Assembly (NCBI RefSeq): GCF_019880305.1 | Contig: NZ_CP082301.1 | Span: forward strand, 7,688,001-7,752,000 | Length of the DNA: 64,000 nucleotides | DNA from: Streptomyces decoyicus | Lineage (GTDB): Bacteria > Actinomycetota > Actinomycetes > Streptomycetales > Streptomycetaceae | Direction: 5' to 3' | Shown here: positions 8,317 to 17,443 of the stretch, in pieces | Layout: the number at the start of each line of letters is the position of its first letter | Position numbering within the stretch: position 1 is the stretch's first letter | Notes under the pieces: model-generated | What the model saw: the letters and a program-made list of their open reading frames with translations, nothing else | Databases searched by the model: none | What the model was told of the DNA's origin: nothing | Made by a program: the position numbers and the translations under genes

Positions 8317-9342
8317 TCAGGAGTTGCTCGGTATGGGTGCCTTCATCCGGTCGCTGATGAACTTGATCGAACCGGCGGCCATGCCCTTCTGGTAGTCCCA
8401 GGCGTTGTGCCGGCCGTCGGGGATCAGCTGGAGGGCGGTGTGGACCGGGCCCTTGCCGTAGGTCTGGCGGAACTGCCGGATGGGGGCCTTGACGGCGGTG
8501 GACTCCCTGGTGCCGGCCTGGAAGGCGAGGTAGACGTCCGGACCGCCCTTCCGCAGCAGCTGCTGGGCGAGCTTCGCCGGAGTGTTGGCGTCCCGCTCCG
8601 CCCGGTGTCCCGCCCACAGCGGCGAATCCGGCGCCATGTCCGGGCCGCTGGCTATCGCCGCCTTGAATTTCTCCGGGTGCTTCAGCACCGACTTCAGCCC
8701 GGCGAAGCCGCCCGAGGACGACCCCATGAAGGCCCAGCCGTCGCGTGACTTGAACGTACGGAAATTGGCCTTGGCCAGCTGGACCACGTCCTCCGTCAGC
8801 CAGGTCCCCATCTTCTGCTGCCCGGGTATGTCGCTGGCGTCGTGATAGCGGGTGTCCGGGTTGAGCATCGGCATCACCACGATGAACGGCAGGCTCTTGC
8901 CCTCCGCGGTCCACCGGGTGAGGTTCTCCTGGAGCTCGATATCGCCGCCGACCCAGTAATTCGTGACACCGCCGGCCTCCTTCGGGCTGCCCAGGCCACC
9001 CGGCAGGGCTATCAGCACCGGAAATCCGCTCTTGGCGTATTTCGGGTCGCGGTACTCCTTCGGGGCCCAGACCCAGACGCTTCCGGTGACGCCGGATTTC
9101 GGGCCCCGCAGCGTCGTCCGCGCTATATGGGTGCCGTCGTCCAGTGTCCGGGTGATGCGGAAGTCGCTCCTGGGGCCGGTCGGCATGAGGGTGTCGTTGT
9201 CGACGGGCTTGGCCCGCGCGGCGCCGTCATTCGTGGCGCCGGCGTTGAAGTCGACCGGGTTTCCGGTCTCCGAGCAGCCGGTGAGCAGTGCGCAGGCGGC
9301 GATGAGGGTGGCCGCGAGCGCGACGGCGTAAGGGCGTTTCAA
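8317..9342 (-). CDS. Esterase-family lipoprotein, alpha/beta hydrolase (copy A)
   Basis: A 341-residue lipoprotein: signal peptide with lipobox A-L-L-T-G-C (Cys23), a short linker, then a putative-esterase (esterase D / antigen 85-like) domain. The nucleophile elbow is GSSSGG in GWAFMGSSSGGFAGLK. VWVWAPKEY and FPVLIALPGG mark the first strands, and a DGRHNAWDY segment near the C-terminus supplies the His. The substrate is unknown; relatives include mycolyl- and carbohydrate-esterases. A close paralogue lies at 61565-62563 and shares long identical stretches. The start follows a region rich in AT bases on the opposite side of 9342. Confidence 0.87.
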   Translation of the reverse strand: MKRPYAVALAATLIAACALLTGCSETGNPVDFNAGATNDGAARAKPVDNDTLMPTGPRSDFRITRTLDDGTHIARTTLRGPKSGVTGSVWVWAPKEYRDPKYAKSGFPVLIALPGGLGSPKEAGGVTNYWVGGDIELQENLTRWTAEGKSLPFIVVMPMLNPDTRYHDASDIPGQQKMGTWLTEDVVQLAKANFRTFKSRDGWAFMGSSSGGFAGLKSVLKHPEKFKAAIASGPDMAPDSPLWAGHRAERDANTPAKLAQQLLRKGGPDVYLAFQAGTRESTAVKAPIRQFRQTYGKGPVHTALQLIPDGRHNAWDYQKGMAAGSIKFISDRMKAPIPSNS

Positions 9343-9565
9343 GGGGGACTCCGCGACTGGGTGATCAAGTGCAAGTGCCCATATAGAGGTAAAAGCGGTG
9401 TCGGAGGTTCCCTTGGGCCTGTCGTCCGGATCAGGCGCTTGCCGCGAGCCGGTCCTGAGGGACTTCGCTCACTCGTGTGGAGCAACGCCTCGCCGGCGGT
9501 TTCCGCCGGGCGGCCGGTGGCTCGCTCGACGGGCACGGTCGTGCGGTCCGGCCGAGAATGCAGCG

Positions 9566-9865
9566 GTGAGCGATGAACACCGCAGTGCCGAGGATGCCGC
9601 GTCGCGCGGCATGCCGTGCGACGAGGAACGACGGCTCGCCAGGAAGGCGCTGGCCGGCCATGCGCGCGACGCGGACGATCTGTCGTTGTTGATGGACATG
9701 CTGGGCCTGGACCCGAGCCGCGATCCGGACCATGAAGCGCCGTACGGCCCTCGGCCCGGCCGTGGCCGGGCGGCCGGGCGCGGCACCGGGCGCGAGCGGC
9801 GGCACGAGCTGCGACGGGACACCTGCCGCGACGCCCGGTCGCGCTCGGACGGCCCCGGGGCGTAA
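9566..9865 (+). CDS. Small hypothetical protein
   Basis: About 99 residues from a GTG at 9566, beginning VSDEHRSAEDAASRG. The segment RRLARKALAGHARDADDLSLLMDMLGL has regular helical spacing and resembles short regulatory-looking Streptomyces proteins I cannot name. Third-position GC is high through the first 70 codons. The last 30 codons are arginine-rich and may be less constrained. No clear ribosome site is visible. It sits alone between the esterase (divergent) and the alpha-mannosidase (convergent). Confidence 0.5.
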   Translation: MSDEHRSAEDAASRGMPCDEERRLARKALAGHARDADDLSLLMDMLGLDPSRDPDHEAPYGPRPGRGRAAGRGTGRERRHELRRDTCRDARSRSDGPGA

Positions 9866-9903
9866 GCGGGCCCCGGCGCCGCCCGGCGTCCCCCGTCCGG
9901 CCG

Positions 9904-12900
9904 CTACCGAGCGTCCGCCCGGGGCAGCCGCACGGTCACGATCTGGAACGGGCGGAGCCGCATCCGGATCGTGTTCCCCTGCCGTCCGAGCACCGGACCG
10001 TCCTCGGCCGGGCGCTCCAGCAGGTCGGTGGCGAGGGCGTCGGCCGGCTCGAAGGCGGTGGTCAAGGTGACGGTGGCCCGCCCGCCGTGAGCCTCATGGA
10101 GTCGGACGACCACATCGCCGCTCGTATCGTCGGCCAGCTTCACCGCGGTGACCACCACGGCGTCGTCGTCGACCGTGACCAGGGGCGCGACCGCCGCGGC
10201 ACCGCTGATCCGGCGCTCGGGCAGATTGATGTGATGGCCCTCGCGTACCGCGTCGCCGATGGTGGCGCCGGGGGCGAGCGCATAGCGGAAGCGGTGCAGG
10301 CCCTGATCGGTTTCCGGGTCGGGGAACCGCGGGGCCCGCAGCAGGGAGAGCCGGACGGTCGTGGTGGTGCCACGGTCGCCGTCCTCCCGGACGGTACGGG
10401 TGACGTCATGGCCGTATGTCGCGTCGTTGACCAGGGCCACGCCCCAGCCCGGCTCCTCGAGCTGGACGAACCGGTGCGCGCAGGCCTCGAACTTGGCCGC
10501 CTCCCAGCTGGTGTTGGTGTGGGTGGGCCGGTACAGGTGCCCGAACTGGGTCTCCGCCGCATAGCGTTCGGCGTGCAGGTCCAGCGGGAACGCGGCCTTG
10601 AGGAACTTCTCGGTCTCGTGCCAGTCGACCTCGGTGTCGATGTCCAGACGCCGCTGCCCGCGCGCCAGCGTCAGCGACTGCACCACGCGGGAGCCGCCGA
10701 AGGTACGGGTGACACGCACCGTCGCGGCCTCTCCGGACGCCTCGTCGAGCACGACCTCGTCCGCATCCGTCAGATCGGTGACGACATTGCGGTAGAAGGC
10801 ATCCACGTCCCAGGCGTCCCACATGTTGGGGAAGTCCGGGTGGATCTGGAGCAGATTCGCCGCCCCGCCCGGCGCGACGGCCTCGCGTGCGGCCGCCCGG
10901 TCGTAGGCGGATACGACCAGACCGCGGCCGTCGATCTCGATCCGCAGCAGACCGTTGGTGAGGGTGAATCCGCCGCCCTCGCACGGCACGGCAGTCACCT
11001 CGGGCCCCTCACTCACCGAGGGGGCCACGCCCCCGGCCGCGACCCCGCCGCGGGCGTGCGGCGCGGAGTTCACCACCAGCTCCGCGTCCCCCCGGCCGGC
11101 CAGCGCGGCCAGTGCGGCCGCGATGATGCCCTCCAGCTCGGCAGCGACCGCCGCATAGGTCTGCGCCGCCTCGCGATGGACCCAGGCGATGGAGGAACCG
11201 GGCAGGATGTCATGGAACTGGTGGAGCAGCACCGTCTTCCACAGGCGGTCCAACGCCGCGTAGGGGTAGGGGTGCTGTGCCAGCACCGCCGCCGTGGCCG
11301 ACCAGAGTTCGGCCTCCCGCAGCAGCTGTTCACTGCGCCGGTTGCCGCGTTTGGTCTTCGCCTGGCTGGTGAGGGTCGCGCGATGCAGCTCCAGATAGAG
11401 CTCGCCCACCCACACCGGCGCCTGGGGGTACTCCGCCTCCGCCTTCGCGAAGTAGTCCGCGGGCCGCTCCCACTCCACCGTCGCCGAGCCGTCCAGATCA
11501 CGCAGTCTGCGGGCCTTGGCGATCATCTCGCGGGTGGTGCCGCCGCCCCCGTCGCCCCAGCCGGTCGGCGCGAGCGAGTGCCGCGCCACCCCCTTGTCCT
11601 TGAAGTTCCGTGCCGCATGGGCGATTTCACTGCCCGCCAGCTGGCAGTTGTACGTGTCCACCGGCGGGAAGTGGGTGAAGATCCGGGTGCCGTCGATGCC
11701 CTCCCAGCGGAAGGTGTGGTGCGGAAACGCGTTGATCTGGCTCCAGGAGATCTTCTGCGTCAGCAGCCATTTCGCCCCCGCCGCCTTGATGATCTGCGGC
11801 AGTCCCGCGGCGAATCCGAAGGTGTCCGGCAGCCAGGCCTCCTCGTTCTCGACGCCGAACTCCTCCAGGAAGAACCGCTTGCCGTGCACGAACTGCCGGG
11901 CCATCGCCTCCGACCCGGGCATATTGGTGTCCGACTCCACCCACATACCGCCCGCCGGCACGAACCGCCCCTCCGCGACCGCCTTCTTGACCTTGGCGTA
12001 GACCTCGGGCCGGTGCTCCTTGATCCAGGCGTACTGCTGTGCCTGCGACATGGCGAACACGAACTCCGGCTCGTCCTCCAGCAGCGCCGTCATGTTCGAC
12101 GCCGTACGGGCCACCTTCCGTACCGTCTCGCGCAGCGGCCACAGCCATGCCGAGTCGATATGCGCATGCCCCACCGCGCTGATGCGGTGCGCGGAGGCCC
12201 CGGCCGGAGCCGACAGCGCGGTACGCAGTTCCGCACGCGCCGCCTGCGCCGTCCCGTTCACGTCCTGAAGATCCACCGCGTCCAGCGCCCGGCCCACCGC
12301 CCGCAGCAGCTCCCAGCGCCGCGGGCTGTCCACCGCAAGCTCGGCCATGAGCTCACCCAGCACCTCAAGGTCCTGGATCAGCTCCCACACCTCGGTGTCG
12401 AACACCGCCAGGTCCATCCGCGCCAGCCGGTACTGCGGCTCGCTGCCCGCCGTCCCCCGGTCGCCCAACTGGGTGGGCCGGAACGGGTGGACATCGAGGA
12501 TGACGGGATTGGACGCGGCCTCCAGATGCCATTCGACGTGTTCCCCGCCGCGCACCGGCGCGCCCACCCGTACCCACTGGTTCCGTGGGTTGATCGCCTT
12601 GACCGGGGTGCCGTCGGGCAGATGGACCAGCGCCTCGCACTGGAAGCCCGGCATCCGCTCGTCGAAGCCCAGGTCGAGCACCGCCTCCACGGTGCGTCCT
12701 GCCCAGTCCCGCGGCACCTCACCACGGACCTTGAACCATGTCGTACCCCAGGGGGCGCCCCAGGCGTCACCCACCGCCACCGGCGTATGGGCGGCGGCCA
12801 GTCCCTCGGCCACCGGAACCGGCTCTCCCGGTGCGACCCAGGCCGCGACGTCCAGGGGAACCGATTCGGGATACAGCGCGGGCCGGATGCGCTCGTCCAG

Positions 12901-12945
12901 GACGCGCTTGAGGCGGGCTTCGATCAGTGCGCGATCGTCATGCAT
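9904..12945 (-). CDS. Alpha-mannosidase, glycoside hydrolase family 38
   Basis: A 1013-residue GH38 enzyme with no signal peptide, so cytoplasmic. The N-terminal part (to about 250) is the ancillary domain, followed by the catalytic (beta/alpha) barrel. H260-A-H262-I-D264 in GHAHIDSAWLWPLRETV gives the zinc ligands, and D374 in WLPDTFGF is the expected nucleophile. C-terminal beta domains run to the end. GH38 enzymes retain configuration and remove alpha-linked mannose. The start at 12945 (MHDDRALIEARL) has a GGAGCCCTCTCC upstream; the longer frame to 13104 overlaps the GH85 gene and was rejected. It lies 64 bases downstream of the GH85 gene and is the last gene of the operon, expected to trim imported N-glycan arms. 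Confidence 0.93.
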   Translation of the reverse strand: MHDDRALIEARLKRVLDERIRPALYPESVPLDVAAWVAPGEPVPVAEGLAAAHTPVAVGDAWGAPWGTTWFKVRGEVPRDWAGRTVEAVLDLGFDERMPGFQCEALVHLPDGTPVKAINPRNQWVRVGAPVRGGEHVEWHLEAASNPVILDVHPFRPTQLGDRGTAGSEPQYRLARMDLAVFDTEVWELIQDLEVLGELMAELAVDSPRRWELLRAVGRALDAVDLQDVNGTAQAARAELRTALSAPAGASAHRISAVGHAHIDSAWLWPLRETVRKVARTASNMTALLEDEPEFVFAMSQAQQYAWIKEHRPEVYAKVKKAVAEGRFVPAGGMWVESDTNMPGSEAMARQFVHGKRFFLEEFGVENEEAWLPDTFGFAAGLPQIIKAAGAKWLLTQKISWSQINAFPHHTFRWEGIDGTRIFTHFPPVDTYNCQLAGSEIAHAARNFKDKGVARHSLAPTGWGDGGGGTTREMIAKARRLRDLDGSATVEWERPADYFAKAEAEYPQAPVWVGELYLELHRATLTSQAKTKRGNRRSEQLLREAELWSATAAVLAQHPYPYAALDRLWKTVLLHQFHDILPGSSIAWVHREAAQTYAAVAAELEGIIAAALAALAGRGDAELVVNSAPHARGGVAAGGVAPSVSEGPEVTAVPCEGGGFTLTNGLLRIEIDGRGLVVSAYDRAAAREAVAPGGAANLLQIHPDFPNMWDAWDVDAFYRNVVTDLTDADEVVLDEASGEAATVRVTRTFGGSRVVQSLTLARGQRRLDIDTEVDWHETEKFLKAAFPLDLHAERYAAETQFGHLYRPTHTNTSWEAAKFEACAHRFVQLEEPGWGVALVNDATYGHDVTRTVREDGDRGTTTTVRLSLLRAPRFPDPETDQGLHRFRYALAPGATIGDAVREGHHINLPERRISGAAAVAPLVTVDDDAVVVTAVKLADDTSGDVVVRLHEAHGGRATVTLTTAFEPADALATDLLERPAEDGPVLGRQGNTIRMRLRPFQIVTVRLPRADAR

Positions 12946-13009
12946 GGAGAGGGCTCCGTAGCGTTGAGGGGTGGTGAGGGCGGCACGGCAATCCGGTGAC
13001 CTTCGGGAC

Positions 13010-15100
13010 TTACCAGGGGAGCCGGGTCCTCGACGGCTGCGAGACGGTGAACAGTTCGTGCACGGCGCGTACCTCGAGCCGGGCGGCCGGCTCGTTCCGG
13101 GCACGCCGCAGGCCCGGTACGTAGAAGGCCGTACCGCAGGTGCCGCCGAGGAACTCCCGTGTCCCGTCCGGGAAGCGGCGGTACAGCTCGTAGTGGCGCA
13201 CCGGGCCCGGGGCGCGGCGCCAGCTCAGCCGCACCGCGGTCGCCCCGCCCGCGGTGGCGGCATCCGTGACCTTCAGCCCGGAGGGCGCGGCCGGGGACCC
13301 GGTGGCGTCGCGGACCGCGAGCGCCCCCAGCCGCCAGGCCACCGCGGCGCCCCCGCGGCCGGTCAGCCGTACGCCGAGCGCATGAAGGGTCCCCGGGCCG
13401 GGGGAGCCGAGACGCACGGAGGTGGTGCGCCAGCCGCTGCCCGGTGCGAGGGTCCCGGCCGGCAGGAAGGAGTACGGGGCGGATTCGCCCGGCGACGGTG
13501 CGTCCCGCAGTGCCACGGCCACCTCGACGGTTACCGGCCCCGAGGCCGGGTCGAGGCGGTGGGTGAGGTCCAGCACGGTGGCGGAGCCGGCCGGCAGCCG
13601 TGCCGGGAACAGGTCCAGCGTGGCGGGCGCGTCGAGGGCGCCCCGCACCAGCAGGCTGCTGCCACCGCGCCACGCGTCGGCGAAGTCCAGGGACACCTCC
13701 GGGCGTTGCCCCGCGGTCCGCACCGCCCAGCGTCTCGGCGGCAGCCGGTCCTGGAGGCCGAGGTGGTTCCAGGGGCCGCCGGAGGTGACCGCACCGTCCT
13801 CGTACCAGCGCAGCCCATGGCCGGTGTTGAAGGTGGTGGCGAAGGGCAGTGCGGTGAGTGCCGAGCGGTCCGCGACGGCGGAGGCCGGTGCGCGCCAGCC
13901 GCCGGTGCCGCCGGGCCGGGTCGGGTCCAGGCCCTCACCGGACCAGAACCGGTCGTCCGCGGCATGGAACTGTCCGGGTGTGCGCTCCGCGGGCAGATGG
14001 TGAAGGGTCCACTCGGGACGGTAGAAGCCGTACGAGACGACATGATCGCGCCCGCCGGGGATGATCGCGTCCCAGTCCGTGCCGCTGTCCCACCCCGCCG
14101 ACTCGACATCGACTCCGGCCCACAACTCGTAGCGGCTGCGCCCCAGTTGCTCCGCCAGCCGCCCCGAGTCCGCCAGCCGCCCGGCGCTCCACCGGAAGTC
14201 CACGAACATCGAGTCCGCGACCGGGCCGGCGTCGTCCTGGAAGAACGGCTGGTTCAGCTCGTCGAGCGCACCCTGCCAGCCGACCTGGCCGGTCCTGTTC
14301 ATCGCGTCGTACCAGGTGATCCGCAGACCGTGCCCGGAGCCCGCGGCGCGCAGTGCCCGCAGGAAGGCCTGCATATCGGCGGCCAGTGCGGCGTCACCGC
14401 CACCGGTCTCCGCGTTGATGAACCAGCCGTCGAAGCCGTACACCGTCGCGACCTGCACCAGTTTCGCGGCGAGCGGGAAGCGCCCGGCCGCGTCCTTCTG
14501 CACCAGATCGCGGGTCCAGCGCAGCTGTCCGCCGTAGGCGGCCGGCGGCAGGAAGACCGTGCCCAGTACGGGGACGCCGTGACGGTGTGCGGCATCGACG
14601 ACCGGCGCGTTCGGCGCCAGGATCAGGCCCTCGCCGGACGAGCCGCCCCAGAAGACCAGCTCGTCGAGGTAGGCCCAGTGGGTCGGCGCGTAGTAGTCCG
14701 CGGTCGGCGAGCCCTGCGACGGGTTGCCCGCGGTGTGGTCGAAGGCCGCGAGCGCGCTGATCCGGGCCTGGCCGGCGCGGGCCGTGGTGTTCACCGGAAC
14801 CGGGGTGAAGCGCTCGGCCAGCGGCACGGTCGCCGTGTTGAACGCCAGATCCCGGTCACTCCCGGGAGTCCAGGCCTTGAGGCTGCGCCAGGTGATGCCG
14901 TCCCCGGGGGTGCCCGACGGCAGCGAGTCGGGGAACCAGTACGAGGCATACGGTTGCAGGGAGTCCGCGGCGCCGGCCCGGGGCCGGCCGGCCGCCGCCG
15001 CGGTGCCGCCCCCGAGGGACGGACCGAGCAGGGCGGCCGCGGAACCCGCTCCGGCCAGCAGTACCCGGCGGCGGGAAACGGGAGAGCGGTGCCGGTTCAT
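13010..15100 (-). CDS. Endo-beta-N-acetylglucosaminidase, GH85, Tat-exported
   Basis: A 696-residue protein beginning with a twin-arginine signal (SRRRVLLAG, cleavage near the AAAAG at 34-38). The GH85 barrel follows: LDELVFWGGSSGEGLILAP, GTVFLPPAAYGG, and the catalytic motif FDGWFINAETGG with N229 and E231, the pair that drives substrate-assisted cleavage of the chitobiose core of N-glycans. The C-terminal 85 residues (SGLKVTDAATAGG onward) look like a fibronectin-III-type module, as in related endo enzymes. Its start overlaps the stop of the GH5 gene by four bases (ATGA), indicating translational coupling. The role is to release high-mannose or hybrid glycans from glycoproteins outside the cell. 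Confidence 0.93.
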   Translation of the reverse strand: MNRHRSPVSRRRVLLAGAGSAAALLGPSLGGGTAAAAGRPRAGAADSLQPYASYWFPDSLPSGTPGDGITWRSLKAWTPGSDRDLAFNTATVPLAERFTPVPVNTTARAGQARISALAAFDHTAGNPSQGSPTADYYAPTHWAYLDELVFWGGSSGEGLILAPNAPVVDAAHRHGVPVLGTVFLPPAAYGGQLRWTRDLVQKDAAGRFPLAAKLVQVATVYGFDGWFINAETGGGDAALAADMQAFLRALRAAGSGHGLRITWYDAMNRTGQVGWQGALDELNQPFFQDDAGPVADSMFVDFRWSAGRLADSGRLAEQLGRSRYELWAGVDVESAGWDSGTDWDAIIPGGRDHVVSYGFYRPEWTLHHLPAERTPGQFHAADDRFWSGEGLDPTRPGGTGGWRAPASAVADRSALTALPFATTFNTGHGLRWYEDGAVTSGGPWNHLGLQDRLPPRRWAVRTAGQRPEVSLDFADAWRGGSSLLVRGALDAPATLDLFPARLPAGSATVLDLTHRLDPASGPVTVEVAVALRDAPSPGESAPYSFLPAGTLAPGSGWRTTSVRLGSPGPGTLHALGVRLTGRGGAAVAWRLGALAVRDATGSPAAPSGLKVTDAATAGGATAVRLSWRRAPGPVRHYELYRRFPDGTREFLGGTCGTAFYVPGLRRARNEPAARLEVRAVHELFTVSQPSRTRLPW

Positions 15101-16452
15101 GAGGTGCTCCTCCGGTGGGGGAAGGATGACGACGGCCGGCGCGGGGGCCTGACGACCTCATCGGGTGTGCAGACCTCCGTGATGCCACGCGACGTCAAAT
15201 GTGCGCCGTCGGAGGCGAGTTCGGCCAGTACAAGAGCCGGGCGGACACCCTGCGCGGTGAGCTCGGCCCAGGCCTCGAAGACCGGCCCGCCGGGCGCGCA
15301 CACCGAGCGGCGGGGCGCGGCGTCGCCCCCGCCGACGTCGACGGCCAGCGCGGTGGTGCGTACCGGCGGACGGTGCGTACGGCCGCGCCGGTCCGCGACC
15401 AGCGCCGCGATCGCCCTGCCCGCGGGCTTGACCGTACGGTCGCTGCCGAGCAGCCCCAGCCCGTACTCCAGCTCGGGAAAGTCCGCCAGCGACCGCGACA
15501 CATCGTGTGAACACCACCAGGTGACGCCCCAGAGGTCCGGGCAGTCCAGCGCGTTGACGACGGTGGCCTCGATGAACCGCGCCGCCCCCGCCTCGGGGAT
15601 GTGCGGTGCGGGCGCGCCGACCTCCTGGAGCCACACGGGACGGTGCGGGTCCCTCGCCCAGGCCTTGGACAGCTCGATGAGATAGGCGGCGTGCTGCTCG
15701 GTGGCGGTGCCGGTGGGGCCGTGCCGCTGTGCGGTGCCGTTGAACACCCAGGAGTGCACGGCCGTGACGGCGCCCAGCCGGGCCGCCTGGGCGGGGGTGA
15801 AGGGATGGCCGTCCTGGTACCAGGCGGCGTCGTACGCGGCGTGCAGATGCATCCGCCCCGGCGCGCCGCGCTCGCAGGCCGCCAGCATCCGCTCCAGCCA
15901 GGCCGTGGCCTGCGCGTCGCTGATCCGGTCGGGGTCCGGGTGCGGGCGGTCCGAGAACTGGTTGATCTCGTTGCCGAGCGTCATCCCGAGGAAGTTGGGC
16001 CGGTCGGCGAGTGCGGCCGCCAGTGTCCGCAGATACTCCTCCTGGCCGGCGCACACCTCGGGGTCGGTGAAGAGGTTGCGGCGGTGCCAGGTCCGGGTCC
16101 AGGCGGGCAGGAAGTCGAAGCTCGACAGATGTCCCTGTAGCCCGTCGACATTGACGTCGAGGCCGCGCTCGGCCGCGGCGTCCGCCAGCTGCACCAGCTG
16201 TTCCACGGCCCGCGGCCGGATCAGGGTGCGGTTGGGCTGGAACAGCGGCCACAGCGGGAAGACCCGGATGTGGTCCAGGCCGAGGGCGGCGAGGGAGTCG
16301 AGGTCGGCGCGTACGGAATCCAGGTCGAAGTCCAGCCAGTGGTGGAACCAGCCGTGGGTGGGCGTGTAGTTGGCGCCGAAGCGGGGCGGGGAGCCCTGGC
16401 CGGGCGTGGCGCCGGCGCGGAAGCGCGCCGGGCTGCGGGTGGTGTGCGGCAC
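15097..16452 (-). CDS. Glycoside hydrolase family 5 protein, probable N-glycan-core beta-mannosidase
   Basis: A 451-residue GH5-type (clan A) barrel with no signal peptide. GANYTPTHGWFHHWLDFD opens the domain. The acid/base is N161-E162 in MTLGNEINQF, and the nucleophile is E277 in WLQEVGAP. TWWCSHD near residue 320 is the aromatic platform. The domain spans to about 365, and the remaining 85 residues form a small beta-rich tail. The combination with GH85 and GH38 suggests the GH5_18-type beta-mannosidases that split Man-beta-1,4-GlcNAc left after ENGase and alpha-mannosidase action; the subfamily assignment is my inference. It lies 61 bases after the permease gene and overlaps the GH85 start by four bases. 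Confidence 0.85.
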   Translation of the reverse strand: MPHTTRSPARFRAGATPGQGSPPRFGANYTPTHGWFHHWLDFDLDSVRADLDSLAALGLDHIRVFPLWPLFQPNRTLIRPRAVEQLVQLADAAAERGLDVNVDGLQGHLSSFDFLPAWTRTWHRRNLFTDPEVCAGQEEYLRTLAAALADRPNFLGMTLGNEINQFSDRPHPDPDRISDAQATAWLERMLAACERGAPGRMHLHAAYDAAWYQDGHPFTPAQAARLGAVTAVHSWVFNGTAQRHGPTGTATEQHAAYLIELSKAWARDPHRPVWLQEVGAPAPHIPEAGAARFIEATVVNALDCPDLWGVTWWCSHDVSRSLADFPELEYGLGLLGSDRTVKPAGRAIAALVADRRGRTHRPPVRTTALAVDVGGGDAAPRRSVCAPGGPVFEAWAELTAQGVRPALVLAELASDGAHLTSRGITEVCTPDEVVRPPRRPSSSFPHRRSTS

Positions 16453-16513
16453 GGGCAGGGAGCTTCCTGTGAGTGGGGAGCGGGGCAGGGCGTATCCGGG
16501 GCCGGTCGAGGGT

Positions 16514-17443
16514 TCAGCCCTTGACGGCGCCCTCGCCGACGCCGCGGAAGAAGGAGCGCTGCAGACAGGCGAACAGCACGATCAGCGGGAGCACGGCGAT
16601 GACGGTGCCGGCCGCGACCAGCCGCTGATTGTCGGCGAAGGTGCCGTGCAGAAAGTTCAGGCCGATGGTCAGGGTGAACTTCGACTGGTCGCTCAGCACG
16701 ATCAGCGGCCACAGGAAGTCGTCCCAGGCCCCCATGAAGGCGAAGATCGCGACCACCGCGAGAGTGCCCCTGACCGAGGGCAGCGCGATCCGCACGAAAC
16801 GCTGCCAGGCGTTGGCGCCGTCGACATACGCGGCCTCCTCGACCTCGTACGGCAGCCCCGCGAAGGCATTGCGCATCAGCAGCACGTTCATCGCCCCGAT
16901 GCAGCCGGGCAGCACCACCCCGAGCAGGGTGTTGTTGAGCTGAAGCTCCCGCATCGTCACGAACTGCGCGATCATGATGCTCTCGACCGGCACCAGCATC
17001 GCCATGATGAAGACGACCAGCGCGGTCTTGCGGCCCTTGAAGCGCATCCGGGCCAGCGCGTAGCCGGCGAGTGCCGCCCCCGCGCAGTTGGTGAGCACAT
17101 TGGCGACGGCGACCTTGAGGGAGTTCAGCGCGAAGTCCCAGACGGGGATGATCTTTGCGACACCGGCGTAGTTGCCGAGCGTGGCGTCGTGCGGGATCAG
17201 GCTCGGCGGATAGCGGTAGATGTCCTCGCCGGCGCCCTTGAGGGAGGTGGACAGCTGCCACAGGAACGGCCCGACGGTCAGTGCCAGTACGGCGAGCAGC
17301 AGCAGATAGCGGAGCAGCAGCTGCCACCGCGGAATCCGCCGCTCGGCACGCTCCCGCCCGGCCCGACGCTCCGGCTCCCGACGCTCCGGCTCCCGACGCT
17401 CCGGCTCCCGACGCTCCGGCTCCCGCCGGCCGAGGGTGCTCAT
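16514..17443 (-). CDS. Carbohydrate ABC transporter permease (MalG type)
   Basis: A 309-residue inner-membrane permease. After a hydrophilic N-terminus holding four REPER repeats, the first helix LLLRYLLLLAVLALTVGPF begins near residue 45, with about six helices in all. The EAA-type cytoplasmic loop reads YEVEEAAYVDGANAWQRF, the docking site for the ATPase. The start at 17443 overlaps the stop of the partner permease by four bases. No ATPase gene is in the operon; in Streptomyces the shared ATPase MsiK often powers such importers. The substrate is inferred from neighbouring glycosidases to be N-glycan-derived oligosaccharide. Confidence 0.93.
   Translation of the reverse strand: MSTLGRREPERREPERREPERREPERRAGRERAERRIPRWQLLLRYLLLLAVLALTVGPFLWQLSTSLKGAGEDIYRYPPSLIPHDATLGNYAGVAKIIPVWDFALNSLKVAVANVLTNCAGAALAGYALARMRFKGRKTALVVFIMAMLVPVESIMIAQFVTMRELQLNNTLLGVVLPGCIGAMNVLLMRNAFAGLPYEVEEAAYVDGANAWQRFVRIALPSVRGTLAVVAIFAFMGAWDDFLWPLIVLSDQSKFTLTIGLNFLHGTFADNQRLVAAGTVIAVLPLIVLFACLQRSFFRGVGEGAVKG
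17364..17423 (-). repeat. Four perfect 15-bp tandem repeats inside the permease gene
   Basis: Units at 17364-17378, 17379-17393, 17394-17408 and 17409-17423 are identical on the plus strand (CGACGCTCCGGCTCC). They encode the pentapeptide REPER (or a rotation of it) four times in the cytoplasmic N-terminus of the MalG-type permease. Because 15 is a multiple of three, copy-number changes keep the frame. Confidence 0.95.

Noticed and set aside
10087..12999. A 970-codon open frame on the plus strand, antisense to the GH38 gene
   Set aside because: It is the mirror of a clear GH38 frame; high GC keeps antisense frames open. It has no ribosome site and its amino-acid composition is Arg/Gly/Ala-dominated with no domain.
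17364..17423. Repeat array considered as CRISPR
   Set aside because: Units are contiguous without spacers and lie within a coding frame.
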